Assembly (NCBI RefSeq): GCF_900474295.1
Contig: NZ_UCOB01000026.1
Location: 31,512 to 95,511 of the forward strand
Direction of reading: 5' to 3'
Length of the DNA: 64,000 bases
From: Synechococcus sp. UW140
GTDB taxonomy: Bacteria > Cyanobacteriota > Cyanobacteriia > PCC-6307 > Cyanobiaceae
This document shows, in pieces, positions 50,091 to 60,453 of this stretch. The notes under the pieces are model-generated. The model was not told the DNA's origin. It ran no database searches and saw only the letters and a list, made by a program, of their open reading frames with translations. Position numbers and translations under genes: made by a program. The number at the start of each line of letters is the position of its first letter. The first letter of the stretch is position 1.

Positions 50091-50669
50091 GTGGTTGAAC
50101 CTGTCGTTCAGAAATCTCTCAGACCAGGGCCCATCTGCGATCCCAGTGATGGGGAACTGCGGGTGAGCTGGGAGCATTACCACCGTCTGATTGAACATCT
50201 TGCCCTGCAGCTGCAGCACTCCGGACACAGCTTTGATCAGGTCGTCGCCCTCTCTAGAGGGGGGCTACGGGTGGGAGACGCGCTCTCCCGTCTGTTCAAG
50301 CGGCCCCTGGTGATCATGGCCGCCAGCAGCTATGGGGGAGGGGATGGCCGTGCGCAGGAAGAACTCAGGCTTGGGAACCAGCTAGCCCACACCTGCGAGG
50401 CCCTCGGCCCGAAGCTGCTGCTGGTGGACGACCTGGTCGACAGTGGTGACACCCTGCATGCATCCCGACACTGGCTTCAGGAGACGCTGCAACCAGAGTT
50501 GATCAAGACCGCAGTGCTTTGGCTCAAAACGAGCAGCCGGATGAAGCCCGACTTCTGGGCCATGGAACTGCCCGGCAATCCCTGGGTTGTACAACCGTTC
50601 GAACGATGGGAACACTTGCACCCGAGCCAACTGCAACCACTGCCTGAAGGATCGGGCGACGCACCATGA
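50091..50669 (+). CDS. Phosphoribosyltransferase family protein
   Basis: The 192-residue product begins at a GTG (50091) just after the methyltransferase stop; a longer frame from 49878 overlaps that gene and was rejected. It has the PRPP-binding motif LLLVDDLVDSGDTL near residue 108 and the ALSRGGLRVGDALSRLFKRP segment that fits purine (xanthine/guanine-type) transferases. The substrate base cannot be named. It may salvage purines. The neighbour on the opposite strand, pheA, converges with 9 bases between. Confidence 0.82.
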   Translation: MVEPVVQKSLRPGPICDPSDGELRVSWEHYHRLIEHLALQLQHSGHSFDQVVALSRGGLRVGDALSRLFKRPLVIMAASSYGGGDGRAQEELRLGNQLAHTCEALGPKLLLVDDLVDSGDTLHASRHWLQETLQPELIKTAVLWLKTSSRMKPDFWAMELPGNPWVVQPFERWEHLHPSQLQPLPEGSGDAP

Positions 50670-50678
50670 GCGCTCCAG

Positions 50679-51539
50679 TCAGCTGTCCTCCAATTCGCTA
50701 CTGGGATAGGCACCGAAGTGGGCCAGATGCTCACAAAGGGGGAGAAGTCTTTGCGTGAGCTGATGCAGCAATGTCCCCCCCCCGTCGGGCAGCTCCACAT
50801 CCACAAAGAACACGTACTCACCGAGCTCACGCTTTGAGGGCCGCGATTCAATCCGACTCATATTCATGGCCAGGTCTGCCACTGCCGCAAGAGCCTCGAG
50901 AAGGGCCCCAGGTGCATTGCGATGTAGGGAGAAGGCCAGGCTGGCAACGTCTCCATGCTCACGTCGCTCCCCTCTCTGCAAGAACAGAAAACGAGTGCAG
51001 TTACCGGGTGCATCATTGATCGGAAACGCCAGCTCCGACAGCTCGCCCTGCTGATGGAGCGAATGACTGGCAATCGCGGCGCGGAAGCGACTTCCCTGCA
51101 CCATCCGGGCCGCCTCAGCCGTGGAGGTGGTCGCTAGCTGCAAGGCATCGGGCAGGTGCTTAGCAAGCCAACCGCTGCACTGAGCGAGGGCCTGGGGATG
51201 GGACAACACCTCTGAGATCTCTTCAAGCCGGCCGCTGCTCAGCAACGCATGGCGGATTGGAAGCACCAGGGCACGACGGATGCAGAGATCGGGATTGGAC
51301 CAGAGCGCATCAAGACTTGCTGTCACACCACCCTCAACGGAGTTCTCAACCGGCACGACAGCCGCATCACAGCGCCCATCCGCCACATGCTCCACAACGG
51401 AACGCAAACCAACACAGGGCACAAGCTGGGCATGCTCCACGCCTTCCAGCCTCAACAACGCACGGGCCGCACGCTCTCCGTAGGTGCCCTCGGGGCCAAG
51501 GAATGCCACTGAGTTCGGCATCGGTAGGCGCGCAAACAC
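50679..51539 (-). CDS. pheA: Prephenate dehydratase
   Basis: PheA turns prephenate into phenylpyruvate for phenylalanine. The 286-residue product (280 from the second ATG at 51521) has GPEGTYGERAARALL near its start, VVPVENSVEGGVTASLDAL near residue 60 and the catalytic TRF in GNCTRFLFLQ. An ACT domain follows (about 200-280) with the ESRP motif in NMSRIESRPSKRELGEYVFF, which binds phenylalanine for feedback. It is a stand-alone dehydratase, without a chorismate mutase domain. It is divergent from the DUF1997 gene. Confidence 0.94.
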   Translation of the reverse strand: MFARLPMPNSVAFLGPEGTYGERAARALLRLEGVEHAQLVPCVGLRSVVEHVADGRCDAAVVPVENSVEGGVTASLDALWSNPDLCIRRALVLPIRHALLSSGRLEEISEVLSHPQALAQCSGWLAKHLPDALQLATTSTAEAARMVQGSRFRAAIASHSLHQQGELSELAFPINDAPGNCTRFLFLQRGERREHGDVASLAFSLHRNAPGALLEALAAVADLAMNMSRIESRPSKRELGEYVFFVDVELPDGGGTLLHQLTQRLLPLCEHLAHFGAYPSSELEDS

Positions 51540-51550
51540 TCGATAGGATC

Positions 51551-52093
51551 ATGCCGCGTCAGCCAACGCCCATGCCTCTGGCCTTCAGCGCCAGCCAGCA
51601 GCTTGATCTGCCGGTACAAGCCGAGATTGATCGCCTGCCGGACTATCTGCAGGAAGAGGATCGGGTGGTGAAGGCTCTGCTCGATCCAAGCCAGCTCTCC
51701 CTGATCCAACCGGGTCATTACCGCTACACGGTGACGACCATTCAGGTTTTCCAGTTGCAGGTCAAACCTGTGGTGTCCCTGGAAGTGCTCCGAGAGGGAC
51801 AGACCCTGATCATGCGAGCGGTCGATGCCCAGCTTGAAGGGCTCGGTTTGGTCGACGATTTTCAACTCAGCCTGGAATCTGTGCTGGAAGCCAGCAGCAC
51901 GGGCCTCAAAGGCGTTGCCACCCTCGGAGTAGCAGTCAGCCAACCACCGTTGCTGCGCCTGATCCCGCGCAAGGTGCTGGAAAGTACTGGGGAATCAATC
52001 CTCAATGGAATCCTGCTCACCATCAAAGGAAGGGTTGGTCGCCAGCTTGTCTGTGATTTCAAGCAATGGTGCGCCTCCACCAGCGTCAACTGA
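51551..52093 (+). CDS. DUF1997 family protein
   Basis: The 180-residue product (ATG 51551; a second ATG at 51572 gives 173) fits the DUF1997 group of cyanobacterial and plant proteins. Visible marks are LPDYLQEEDRVVKALLDPSQ near residue 29, RYTVTTIQVFQLQVKPVVSL, and the end GRQLVCDFKQWC. The family function is unknown to me; it may bind lipids or hydrophobic ligands. The open frame reaches back into pheA, but that part is antisense to pheA. It converges on rnhB, 9 bases apart. Confidence 0.75.
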   Translation: MPRQPTPMPLAFSASQQLDLPVQAEIDRLPDYLQEEDRVVKALLDPSQLSLIQPGHYRYTVTTIQVFQLQVKPVVSLEVLREGQTLIMRAVDAQLEGLGLVDDFQLSLESVLEASSTGLKGVATLGVAVSQPPLLRLIPRKVLESTGESILNGILLTIKGRVGRQLVCDFKQWCASTSVN

Positions 52094-52102
52094 ACGCGCG
52101 GT

Positions 52103-52687
52103 TCAGGCGAGCGGCGGCAACACCTTCTTCAGAAACGAACGCCGATGCATCGCTGTTGGACCTTGAGAGAGCAGGGCTTGGCGATGAATGGCCGTTCCAT
52201 ATCCGGCATGGCGTTCCAGCCCATACGAGGGAAATCGTTCCGCCAAGCGTCGGATCAGTGCATCCCGGGCCTCCTTCGCCAGCACGCTTGCGGCCGCAAT
52301 GGCCGCGTTGCTGCTATCACCCCGAACGATCGTCTGCTGCGGATGGGGCCAGAGTCGCAGTGGCAACACACCATCGACCAGCACGAGTGCAGGCTGCAAG
52401 GGCAGACGCTGCAGGGCACGCAGCATGGCGAGCTCCGTGGCTGTGCGAATGCCATGGCCATCCACCTCTAGGGCAGAGGCCTGACCAAGCGCCCAGGCAG
52501 TCGCAGCACTTTCGATCAAAGGCACGAGCCGCGCCCGCTTTCGTGGAGTGAGCGCTTTGCTATCGGTGAGGCCCAACTGACGCAGTTCGATCGCTGCCTG
52601 GGTCGACAACACGACGGCTCCAGCGAAGACGGGGCCGAACCAGCAACCGCGACCCACCTCATCGACTCCTGCCTCCCAGGCCGTCAT
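52103..52687 (-). CDS. rnhB: Ribonuclease HII
   Basis: RNase HII removes ribonucleotides from DNA and RNA-DNA hybrids. From the ATG at 52687 the product has 194 residues ([20 protein letters not shown]) with the DEVGRG motif holding the first two catalytic acids. Then come [10 protein letters not shown] with a further Asp and [18 protein letters not shown]. The end [18 protein letters not shown] is typical. Upstream starts in the frame overlap the rne end and were rejected. It follows rne by 13 bases and is probably co-transcribed. Confidence 0.92.
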   Translation of the reverse strand: MTAWEAGVDEVGRGCWFGPVFAGAVVLSTQAAIELRQLGLTDSKALTPRKRARLVPLIESAATAWALGQASALEVDGHGIRTATELAMLRALQRLPLQPALVLVDGVLPLRLWPHPQQTIVRGDSSNAAIAAASVLAKEARDALIRRLAERFPSYGLERHAGYGTAIHRQALLSQGPTAMHRRSFLKKVLPPLA

Positions 52688-52700
52688 CAGCGGATCGCCC

Positions 52701-54656
52701 TTAATCAGCGACAGCCGCCGAGGAGCGACGACGACGACGACGCGGCTCCTGCTCTCCACTATCGGCTTCCGCCGGTTCTGGCTCAGGGGGAGATGCTGCT
52801 GCCGATTCAACAGCGGAAGTGGACAGGGTGGATTGAGGAGCAGGGCTCGGATCCACTGCAGGAATTGTCGCTTCTAGAGGTGTGATCTCAACCAGCAATG
52901 GGGCGGATGACTCGTCAGGCAGCGAAGCCTTGCCATTCGCATCGGAGGCAGCACTGGAACGGCCATTGCCACGACTCACTCCACGACCACCCCGGCGGCG
53001 GCGGCGGCCGGAGCTGGTTGCCAGTTGCTGACGAGCCTGTTCCAGTACCGCTTCCTCGCTATCGCCTGGACGAACCACTCGCACCATCAGGTTGTCGGTT
53101 TCCGGCGGATTCTCGAGAAGCAGCGCAGGGCTGAGGCCAAGCCAACCAAACACCTGCTCCTGGTCATCACTCATCGGAACGGCAACCAGTTCAGGTTCCG
53201 GGCGACGCGTCGGTGCTTCAACTGCAGGGTTGACAGAGGGAGCAGCCGCCTCCTCGATCGCTGGGTTGGACGGTTCAGCCGTTCCCTCCGACACCGGAGC
53301 CACTTGGGGGGCAGAGCGGCCACGGCCACCCCGGCGGCGGCGGCTGCCACCTTCGCCAGAGGGGACCACTTCAGCGCGAGCCGATGCAGCCGAACGCACC
53401 ATTCCGGAGGCGGTGGCTAAAGGCTGTAGGAGATCTTTGCCTGGCAGAACGGCGACATGGCCGAGTCCTCCGCAGCTGGGACAAGCCCGGCCAAACAGTT
53501 CATAGATGTTCTGCCCTTGGCGCTTGCGGGTGAGCTCCACCAGGCCGAGTTCGGAAAGCTGGGCAATCTGAGGGCGTGCAGCATCGTCCCGGATGGCGGC
53601 GGTGAAGTGCTCCAGCAACTGCAACTGATCCCGCCGTGAATCCATGTCGATGAAATCGACGATGATCACGCCACCGATGTTGCGCAGTTTGAGCTGACGA
53701 GCGATCTCAACAGCCGCCTCACAGTTGGTCCAGAGCACCGTCTCGCGAGCATTGGCGGAACGCGTGAACGAACCGGAGTTGACGTCAATCACCGTGAGCG
53801 CCTCCGTGGGCTCGATGATCACGTAGCCACCAGAAGGCAGATCGACACGGGGCTTGAGGGCATCACGGATGGCCGCGTTGACCTTGAAGTGCTCCAGCAG
53901 CTCCGACGGTTCGCTGTGGGCTTCCACCAGCACATTGCTGTCGTCCTGTCCGAGGAACTCCTGCACCCGATCAACAGCCGCTGAATCATCGAGCACCACC
54001 CGCATCAGCTCAGGGGAGGCATGGTCCCTCAGGATGCGATGAATAAAATCCTCGTCACGATTCAGCAGCACAGGCGGAACGGCCGACTCTGCGGCTTTCT
54101 GAATCGCCTCCCACTGGCGAAGAAGAGCCTCAAGGTCATCGATCAGCAGTTCTTCACTGATCCCTTCGGCTTCGGTGCGGATCAGCAAGCCGGCCCCTGG
54201 CGGCTTCACCAGCACCCCAAGGGCCCGCAAACGGTTGCGTTCCCCTTCAGCGGCAATGCGGCGGGAGATATTCACCCCCTGGCCACTCGGCTGCAAAACG
54301 AGATAACGGCCTGGCAAAGCAAGGTTGCCCGTCAACCGCGGCCCTTTGGTACCGGTGGGTTCCTTCATCACCTGCACCAGTACCTTCTGGCGTGGCTCAA
54401 GCAACTCGGTGATTCCTGCGGCGCCTTTTTTCAGGCGCAGGGGGCCGAGATCGGTGACATGAATGAAACCATTTTTCTCACTCTCACCAATGTTGACGAA
54501 AGCTGCATCAATTCCCGGCAGCACGTTCTCAACAGTGCCGAGATAAACGTCGCCGATCTGATAGCGACCTTGGGCAACAATGAGTTCATCAACCCGTTCA
54601 TCAGAGAGCACCGCTGCGATGCGCAGCTGCTCGGCGATGACAATCTGCTGAGGCAT
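52701..54656 (-). CDS. rne: Ribonuclease E/G
   Basis: RNase E starts mRNA decay and rRNA/tRNA processing. The 651-residue product has the S1 domain (about 35-115; [20 protein letters not shown]). The DNase I-like catalytic part includes [15 protein letters not shown] and [14 protein letters not shown]. The Zn-link CPSCGGLG is near residue 395. The noncatalytic tail is Arg/Pro/Ala-rich. It ends [13 protein letters not shown], which includes the RRRRRRSSA nonapeptide known to bind PNPase in cyanobacteria, here followed by four extra residues. The 278-base 5' region holds no gene I can support; a T-rich stretch (54730-54750 area) lies in it. Confidence 0.94.
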   Translation of the reverse strand: MPQQIVIAEQLRIAAVLSDERVDELIVAQGRYQIGDVYLGTVENVLPGIDAAFVNIGESEKNGFIHVTDLGPLRLKKGAAGITELLEPRQKVLVQVMKEPTGTKGPRLTGNLALPGRYLVLQPSGQGVNISRRIAAEGERNRLRALGVLVKPPGAGLLIRTEAEGISEELLIDDLEALLRQWEAIQKAAESAVPPVLLNRDEDFIHRILRDHASPELMRVVLDDSAAVDRVQEFLGQDDSNVLVEAHSEPSELLEHFKVNAAIRDALKPRVDLPSGGYVIIEPTEALTVIDVNSGSFTRSANARETVLWTNCEAAVEIARQLKLRNIGGVIIVDFIDMDSRRDQLQLLEHFTAAIRDDAARPQIAQLSELGLVELTRKRQGQNIYELFGRACPSCGGLGHVAVLPGKDLLQPLATASGMVRSAASARAEVVPSGEGGSRRRRGGRGRSAPQVAPVSEGTAEPSNPAIEEAAAPSVNPAVEAPTRRPEPELVAVPMSDDQEQVFGWLGLSPALLLENPPETDNLMVRVVRPGDSEEAVLEQARQQLATSSGRRRRRGGRGVSRGNGRSSAASDANGKASLPDESSAPLLVEITPLEATIPAVDPSPAPQSTLSTSAVESAAASPPEPEPAEADSGEQEPRRRRRRSSAAVAD

Positions 54657-54934
54657 GGAAACGTTCAGGGATCGCCCACAAGGGCGTAAGTCCAGCCCAT
54701 AACCAATTGGTCCAAGGGTTGGGTGAAAAGAAAGATTTGGGCCGAAGCCATGGAATGAAGCGGAGCTAAAACTCCTCTGATTGGCACTCGGCTTCGACGC
54801 TGACGGGTCGAAGTACCGGAGGCGATGGGCCTCTCGTTCCTCAGGATCTGGGAAGTGAAAGGTCGGGACGCGGCAATGGCGATAACGCCCAAAGCCTTTC
54901 GTCTTGAAGTCAACTTAGCACCGGGCCCTTCCTG

Positions 54935-57640
54935 TTACTGCAGCAGCAGAGCGCTTCGTTGCACCTGCTCCAGTTGCAGCTCCATCCCCAGCTCCTCACT
55001 CAGCCAAGACTGAATCTGCAGCGGCTTGAGGCTGCGTCCCATTGCATCAATTGCGGCATGCAACTGCAACTCGACAGCATCAACGCCAGTGGGAGCAGGT
55101 TGCTCAGGCTGATCGGGATGGATCTGAAGATTGAGCAGAAATGGTCGGCAGTCCCGTTCACGCGGCCTCCCCTTCTTGTCGGTGTCCTTCCAGATCAGCT
55201 GTTGCCCAGCCATTAAGGCCGTACACCCCTTCTGAACCGCCGCCGCGAATCGAACCTGCGAAGCAGAAGCCGAGCCACTGAGCCGAGACAGCCTGAAGCC
55301 CCAAACAGCAGACTCAAGGCGCTGGGACAGGCTTGGTTCCGACACCGGAACCACTTGGGCCGACAGCAATCGGAACGCGTTGGGCAGAGCCCTTTGCCAG
55401 AGCGTCAGCACCTGCTCGGGATCCACCACGTCGAGAAACTCCAGATCCATCCATTCCCCCTGTGCTTCCACACCAAGGGGGAGGGCCAGGGCCAGCTGCA
55501 GGCGGGGCAGCGGATGGAAGCCTCCGGTAAAACTCACCGGCAAGCCTGTTCGACGCAGGGACCGCTCAAGCATGCGCACCACATCGAGATGACTGAGGAG
55601 AGCCATGGAGCCTGTCTTGCTGAACTGAAAACGGATCCGGCAGACCCTTGCACTGCCTGGTGCCTGACTGGGCCGCTGGACTGGAATACTCGGAGGGGGC
55701 ACAACCACGTTGTGACCCAAGTCAGGCCCGCAGACTCCACAGCTGCTACAGCCATCAAAAGAACAGTCCGGCACCACTGCAGCTGCCAGTGCGCGCTGCA
55801 GGTCCTCCGCTAGCCAGGTCTTGTCAATGCCTGAATCGATGTGATCCCAGGGCAGTGGCTGGGCGCAAAAGCTCTCGAGATCGGCGGCACTCAAGGCATT
55901 GGCAGCTCCCCACCCTCCAAGTTCCAGATCGCGATATCGCCCTTCCAGACCTGCAGCAGCAATGGCCTCAGTCCAAGCGGTGTAGGTGCGATCAAGCGCC
56001 TCAAACCAGGCATCCATGCCGGCTCCCGCCCGCCAGGCGGATTCGATCACTGCTGCGAGACGTCGATCACCCCGACCGACGAAGTCTTCCATCGCCGACA
56101 AGCGCACATCAGTGAAATTGAAGCGCACGCCACGGAGGCGTCGCGCCGCATCCCGCAACAGCCTCTGACGGCGTTCAAACTCCGCCGTCGAAACGCTGTG
56201 CCACTGAAAGGGGGTGTGTGGCTTAGGGGTGAAATTACTGATGGTGATATTGAGGGAGAGGCGACCCAAATCACCACAGCTCTGTTGAAGCATCACGCAG
56301 GTGTCGACGATGCCGAGCACATCGTCATCCGTCTCGCCTGGTAAGCCGATCATGAAGTAGAGCTTCACCTTGCGATAGCCGTTCTGCATCGCTGTGCGGA
56401 TGCCGTTGCGCAAGTCATCGTCTGTCAGTCCCTTGTTGACGATGTCGCGCAGACGTTGCGTGCCCGCCTCGGGCGCGAAGGTCAGGCCAGCCTGACGCCC
56501 TCCTCCAAGGATGTGGGCAATGTCATCGTCGAAACGATCGACCCGCTGACTGGGCAATTGAAGAGTGACGTTCTGATCCGCTAAGCGGTTGCGCAGCTCC
56601 ACACCAACGGCTGGGAGAGCCAGATAATCGCTGCAGCTGAGCGAAAGCAGGGAGAAATCGCTGTATCCGGTGCGCTTCATACCGGTCTCCACTGCTTCGA
56701 TCACGGCCTCCGGCTCCACATCCCGGGCTGGCCGGGTCAACATGCCGGGCTGACAAAAGCGGCAGCCCCGGGTGCAACCGCGCCTGATCTCAACGGTGAG
56801 CCGGTCATGCACCGTCTCCACATGGGGCACAAGACCCATGGCGTAATGGGGCATCGGCGTGGCCACCCGCCGCAACGGACGACGAGGGAGATCCGGATGC
56901 AATGGCTCGACCGTCACCCCATCCTTTCCTGGGGCATACAGAGACGGCACATAGACACCAGGAACCTGGGCCAAGTCATGGAGCAGGCGTGAGCGCTTCC
57001 AATTTTCAGCCTTGGCCTCGGCCACCACGAGACCGATCTCAGGCAGAAGCTCTTCACCATCTCCCAGGGCAAAGAAATCGAAAAAGGCCGCATAGGGCTC
57101 AGGGTTGCTGGTCGCAGTGGGACCACCCGCAAAGATCAAAGGAGGCGCCTGAGGATCACCAAGAGGCAGATCTCCACGATCACAGGCCCGCTGCGGAACC
57201 CTCGCCAGATCAAGCATCTCCAGGATGTTGGTGGCGCCGAGTTCGTAGCTGAGACTGAAACCAAGAATGTCAAAGGCCGGCAGCGGCCGACGGCTCTCGA
57301 CGGCGAACAACGCCTGCTGCCGCTCCCGCAGACGTGCCGCCAGGTCAGCTGCCGGCAAATAAGCGCGATCACAAAGCTGCCCCGGCACAGCATTGAGGAT
57401 CGAATAAAGGATGATGTGACCCAGATTGCTAGAGCCCACCTCATAGATCTCTGGATAGGTGAGAGCCCAGCGAACTCTTGCCGCATGCCAATCGCGGGGC
57501 TCCACTCCGAGTTCATGCCCCACATAGCGGGCAGGACGATTAATGCCTGAATCAACCAGACTGCTGAAATCGACTGGCTCCAGGCTCGGGGACGCGACGG
57601 TCATGGCCAGCGGGGCATTGACTCCATCGTAAGAAGCCAA
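54935..57640 (-). CDS. Radical SAM protein fused to DUF2344 domain (TIGR03960-type)
   Basis: The 901-residue protein has a B12-binding-like N-terminal part and a radical SAM core with [15 protein letters not shown] (CxxxCxxC) near residue 285. Its C-terminal quarter (about 655-890; [20 protein letters not shown]) is DUF2344. Two-part relatives are named TIGR03960 and TIGR03936. The function is not established to my knowledge; RNA or cofactor modification has been discussed. An in-frame start at 57604 (MTVASP) is possible. It is divergent from dapL with 61 bases or fewer between starts. Confidence 0.88.
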   Translation of the reverse strand: MASYDGVNAPLAMTVASPSLEPVDFSSLVDSGINRPARYVGHELGVEPRDWHAARVRWALTYPEIYEVGSSNLGHIILYSILNAVPGQLCDRAYLPAADLAARLRERQQALFAVESRRPLPAFDILGFSLSYELGATNILEMLDLARVPQRACDRGDLPLGDPQAPPLIFAGGPTATSNPEPYAAFFDFFALGDGEELLPEIGLVVAEAKAENWKRSRLLHDLAQVPGVYVPSLYAPGKDGVTVEPLHPDLPRRPLRRVATPMPHYAMGLVPHVETVHDRLTVEIRRGCTRGCRFCQPGMLTRPARDVEPEAVIEAVETGMKRTGYSDFSLLSLSCSDYLALPAVGVELRNRLADQNVTLQLPSQRVDRFDDDIAHILGGGRQAGLTFAPEAGTQRLRDIVNKGLTDDDLRNGIRTAMQNGYRKVKLYFMIGLPGETDDDVLGIVDTCVMLQQSCGDLGRLSLNITISNFTPKPHTPFQWHSVSTAEFERRQRLLRDAARRLRGVRFNFTDVRLSAMEDFVGRGDRRLAAVIESAWRAGAGMDAWFEALDRTYTAWTEAIAAAGLEGRYRDLELGGWGAANALSAADLESFCAQPLPWDHIDSGIDKTWLAEDLQRALAAAVVPDCSFDGCSSCGVCGPDLGHNVVVPPPSIPVQRPSQAPGSARVCRIRFQFSKTGSMALLSHLDVVRMLERSLRRTGLPVSFTGGFHPLPRLQLALALPLGVEAQGEWMDLEFLDVVDPEQVLTLWQRALPNAFRLLSAQVVPVSEPSLSQRLESAVWGFRLSRLSGSASASQVRFAAAVQKGCTALMAGQQLIWKDTDKKGRPRERDCRPFLLNLQIHPDQPEQPAPTGVDAVELQLHAAIDAMGRSLKPLQIQSWLSEELGMELQLEQVQRSALLLQ

Positions 57641-57701
57641 GGGAAGCCGACGTCAAGCCACGTCGCATAGCAGGATGCCCGGCAAGACACCAAGTGATTC
57701 C

Positions 57702-58928
57702 GTGGTTCAGGTCAACAGCAACTACCTCAAACTCAAGGCTGGTTATCTCTTCCCAGAGATCGCCCGTCGCGTCAAAAGCTTCAGCGAGGCCAATCCCAAT
57801 TCGGCCCTCATTCGCCTGGGCATCGGCGATGTAACCGAACCCCTACCGCTCGCCTGCCGCGAAGCGATGAAGGCCGCCATCGATGAGATGGGCACCAATG
57901 CAGGCTTCCACGGTTACGGCCCCGAACAGGGGTACGGCTGGCTGCGTGAAGCAATCGCCAAACACGATTTTCAGGCTCGCGGTTGCCAGATCAGCCCTGA
58001 GGAAATCTTTGTCTCTGACGGTTCGAAGTGTGACAGCAGCAACATCCTCGACATCCTTGGCAGTGGTAACCGCATCGCCGTCACCGATCCGGTGTACCCC
58101 GTCTATGTCGACAGCAATGTGATGGCCGGCCGCACTGGTGAAGCAGGTGACAACGGGCGTTACGGAGGCCTGAGCTATCTACCCATCAGCGCCGACAACG
58201 GCTTCGCAGCCCAGATCCCGAACGAACCGGTTGACCTGATCTATCTCTGCTTTCCAAACAACCCCACCGGTGCCGTCGCCACCAAGGAGCAGCTCAAAGC
58301 TTGGGTGGACTTCGCCCGCTCCAACGGCTCCCTGATCCTGTTTGATGCGGCCTACGAGGCCTTCATCCAGGACCCTGGTCTGCCGCATTCGATTTATGAG
58401 ATCGAAGGAGCACGGGACTGTGCAATCGAATTCCGTTCGTTCTCCAAGAATGCAGGCTTCACAGGAACGCGCTGCGCCTTCACCGTGGTTCCCAAGGGGC
58501 TGAAGGGCAAAGCAGACGATGGCTCGGAGGTTGAACTCTGGGGACTGTGGAACCGACGCCAGAGCACCAAATTCAATGGTGTCAGCTACATCATCCAGCG
58601 CGGTGCCGAAGCTGTGTACTCCGACCAGGGACAGCAGGAGATCAAGGCCCTGGTGAATTTCTACATGGAGAATGCGGCGATCATCCGCCGTGAACTCAGC
58701 GCAGCAGGCATCGAGGTTCACGGTGGTGAACATGCTCCTTACGTGTGGCTGAAGACTCCCTCAGGAATCGATTCCTGGGGTTTCTTCGATCATTTGCTTC
58801 AAAAGGCCAACGTGGTGGGAACCCCCGGCAGTGGCTTTGGTGCAGCCGGCGAAGGCTATTTCCGCCTCTCGGCCTTCAACAGCCGCGCCAATGTGGATGA
58901 GGCCATGCGCCGGATCCGTGCCCTTTGA
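57702..58928 (+). CDS. dapL: LL-diaminopimelate aminotransferase
   Basis: DapL makes LL-diaminopimelate directly from tetrahydrodipicolinate, a shortcut in lysine and wall synthesis used by cyanobacteria and plants. I chose the GTG at 57702 ([19 protein letters not shown]), giving 408 residues, the length I recall for the family. The PLP lysine is Lys249 in [13 protein letters not shown]. Other marks are [38 protein letters not shown] and [18 protein letters not shown]. An ATG at 57675 would add nine residues. Confidence 0.94.
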   Translation: MVQVNSNYLKLKAGYLFPEIARRVKSFSEANPNSALIRLGIGDVTEPLPLACREAMKAAIDEMGTNAGFHGYGPEQGYGWLREAIAKHDFQARGCQISPEEIFVSDGSKCDSSNILDILGSGNRIAVTDPVYPVYVDSNVMAGRTGEAGDNGRYGGLSYLPISADNGFAAQIPNEPVDLIYLCFPNNPTGAVATKEQLKAWVDFARSNGSLILFDAAYEAFIQDPGLPHSIYEIEGARDCAIEFRSFSKNAGFTGTRCAFTVVPKGLKGKADDGSEVELWGLWNRRQSTKFNGVSYIIQRGAEAVYSDQGQQEIKALVNFYMENAAIIRRELSAAGIEVHGGEHAPYVWLKTPSGIDSWGFFDHLLQKANVVGTPGSGFGAAGEGYFRLSAFNSRANVDEAMRRIRAL

Positions 58929-59004
58929 TCCCGTCTAAGGCGAAGAAGAGCAAGATCAGCACAAACCACACACCGCCTGCCTTATCGAGGTGGGCGGTGA
59001 TCCA

Positions 59005-59038
59005 CTGCAGACCAAGGACACCTGCAGACCAAGGACCA
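59005..59038 (+). repeat. 17-bp tandem duplication between dapL and clpS
   Basis: CTGCAGACCAAGGACAC (59005-59021) is followed directly by CTGCAGACCAAGGACCA (59022-59038), identical over the first 15 bases. It lies in the 211-base gap between dapL and clpS, where no plus-strand gene is supported. Opposite it is a short membrane-like reading frame without a start codon. Confidence 0.85.
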
Positions 59039-59139
59039 GTCCACGTCAGTGATCGGCCATGACGGCCGACAGAAGGATGTTTTTCAAAGCGATCCCGAGA
59101 CCCCCCATTTACATTGGGTCCTGTCCAAGCATCGTGGCC

Positions 59140-59454
59140 ATGGCGGTGAATAGCACAAGCCCAGGCCCCGGCGGAGCTGCCGTTCTCGATAAGCAGACCG
59201 AGCGGGTGCGCAAGCGATCACCCCTCTACAAGGTGCTGCTGCATAACGATCCGCTCAACACCATGGAATATGTGGTCACCACCCTGCAGCAGGTGGTGCC
59301 TCAACTCAGCGAGCAAGATGCCATGGCCGTCATGCTCGAAGCCCACAACAGCGGAGTTGGCTTGGTGATCGTGTGTGACCTCGAACCCGCAGAGTTCTAT
59401 TGCGAAACCCTTAAAGCCAAAGGTCTCACCAGCACCCTGGAGCCGGAAAGCTGA
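59140..59454 (+). CDS. clpS: ATP-dependent Clp protease adaptor ClpS
   Basis: ClpS delivers N-degron proteins to the Clp protease. I chose the ATG at 59140, giving 104 residues; a GTG at 59134 and an ATG at 59059 are also in frame. The core YKVLLHNDPLNTMEYVVTTL near residue 32 and the MLEAHNSGVGLVIVCDLEPA block are the ClpS signature, with the Asn-Asp pair that binds N-terminal residues. The C-terminal AEFYCETLKAKGL fits as well. It is followed directly by the CPBP gene (TGAGTG). Confidence 0.93.
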   Translation: MAVNSTSPGPGGAAVLDKQTERVRKRSPLYKVLLHNDPLNTMEYVVTTLQQVVPQLSEQDAMAVMLEAHNSGVGLVIVCDLEPAEFYCETLKAKGLTSTLEPES

Positions 59455-60453
59455 GTGGGAAGACGCCCAGGGATGCCTGAACAGCCAGCCAACAACGCTG
59501 AGAACAACGAGCTGAGCCAGCTCAGAGCTGAGAGCGAGGCTGGCCTCGAGAGCAGCGAAGCTCCCAGCGGGGACGTCACACGCAACGCCAGAACGCAACG
59601 AGCCAAACAACGGTTTCATCCAGGTTGGACGGCATGGCTGAAGCAACCCTGGAGCTGGATCCCCACCGTCACCCTGATCCCAATTCTCTATGGGCTTGGC
59701 TGGCTGGTGATGCAACCGGTCGCCCAACTGCTTCCGGCGCTGCCAACAGCGACCAGGGACCTGATGGGCACAGGGGTCAGCTTCGCGCTCTTGCTACTGG
59801 TGCTGCCGAGCTGGGTGCGCATCCGCTGGGGCACGCGCCACCCCTGGCGAGAGCTGGGTTTGAGCAGCAGCAGAAAAGGTCCGCAGCGGAGTCGAGCACT
59901 GCTCTATGGCCTGGGCTTGGCTGCGGCCCTGCTGCTTCTGATCAGCCTGATCAGCCTCGGAGGTCACTGGGGCTACTGGCTTGGCGATCTCACCCTGCCT
60001 GAACTGATCAACGCCGTATTGCTCGGTTTCGGGGTGGGATTCGTGGAAGAACTGCTATTCCGCGGTTGGCTTTGGGGAGAGCTGACGCTGCTGATCGGCC
60101 CTAGACGAGCGATGCCGATCCAAGCCCTTATTTTCAGCCTGGCGCACACCCGCTTCAACCTCGGGCTCTGGCCCATGCTGGGGCTCCTGCTGGGATTATT
60201 TCTGCTGGGCATGGCCCTGGCGATGAGCCGCCGATTGAATCAGGAATCCCTGTGGGGATGCATCGGCTTACATGGCGGCCTGGTTGGAGGCTGGTTCGCC
60301 CTTCAGGCGGGCCTGATCCAATGGTCGCCTCAATCACCGCTTTGGCTCACCGGCCCCGAGGCCAATCCCCTGGGAGGTCTGGTCGGCATTCTGGCCATGA
60401 TGGTGGTGCTGGCCTTTCAGCTCACAGCATTGGCCAAAGCAGCACGCCCCTGA
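59455..60453 (+). CDS. CPBP family intramembrane protease (Abi-like)
   Basis: The 332-residue product has eight or so membrane helices after an 80-residue polar N-terminus. It carries the CPBP motifs EELLFRGW (first Glu pair and Arg), a second-motif-like LAHTRFN and the third-motif His in GLHGGLVGGW. The family (PF02517) contains proteases such as Rce1. A GTG at 59455 starts directly after the clpS stop; an ATG at 59473 (MPEQPANN) is an alternative. Being coupled to clpS, it may act in protein quality control, but the substrate is unknown. Its end overlaps the radical SAM gene on the other strand by 37 bases. Confidence 0.83.
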   Translation: MGRRPGMPEQPANNAENNELSQLRAESEAGLESSEAPSGDVTRNARTQRAKQRFHPGWTAWLKQPWSWIPTVTLIPILYGLGWLVMQPVAQLLPALPTATRDLMGTGVSFALLLLVLPSWVRIRWGTRHPWRELGLSSSRKGPQRSRALLYGLGLAAALLLLISLISLGGHWGYWLGDLTLPELINAVLLGFGVGFVEELLFRGWLWGELTLLIGPRRAMPIQALIFSLAHTRFNLGLWPMLGLLLGLFLLGMALAMSRRLNQESLWGCIGLHGGLVGGWFALQAGLIQWSPQSPLWLTGPEANPLGGLVGILAMMVVLAFQLTALAKAARP

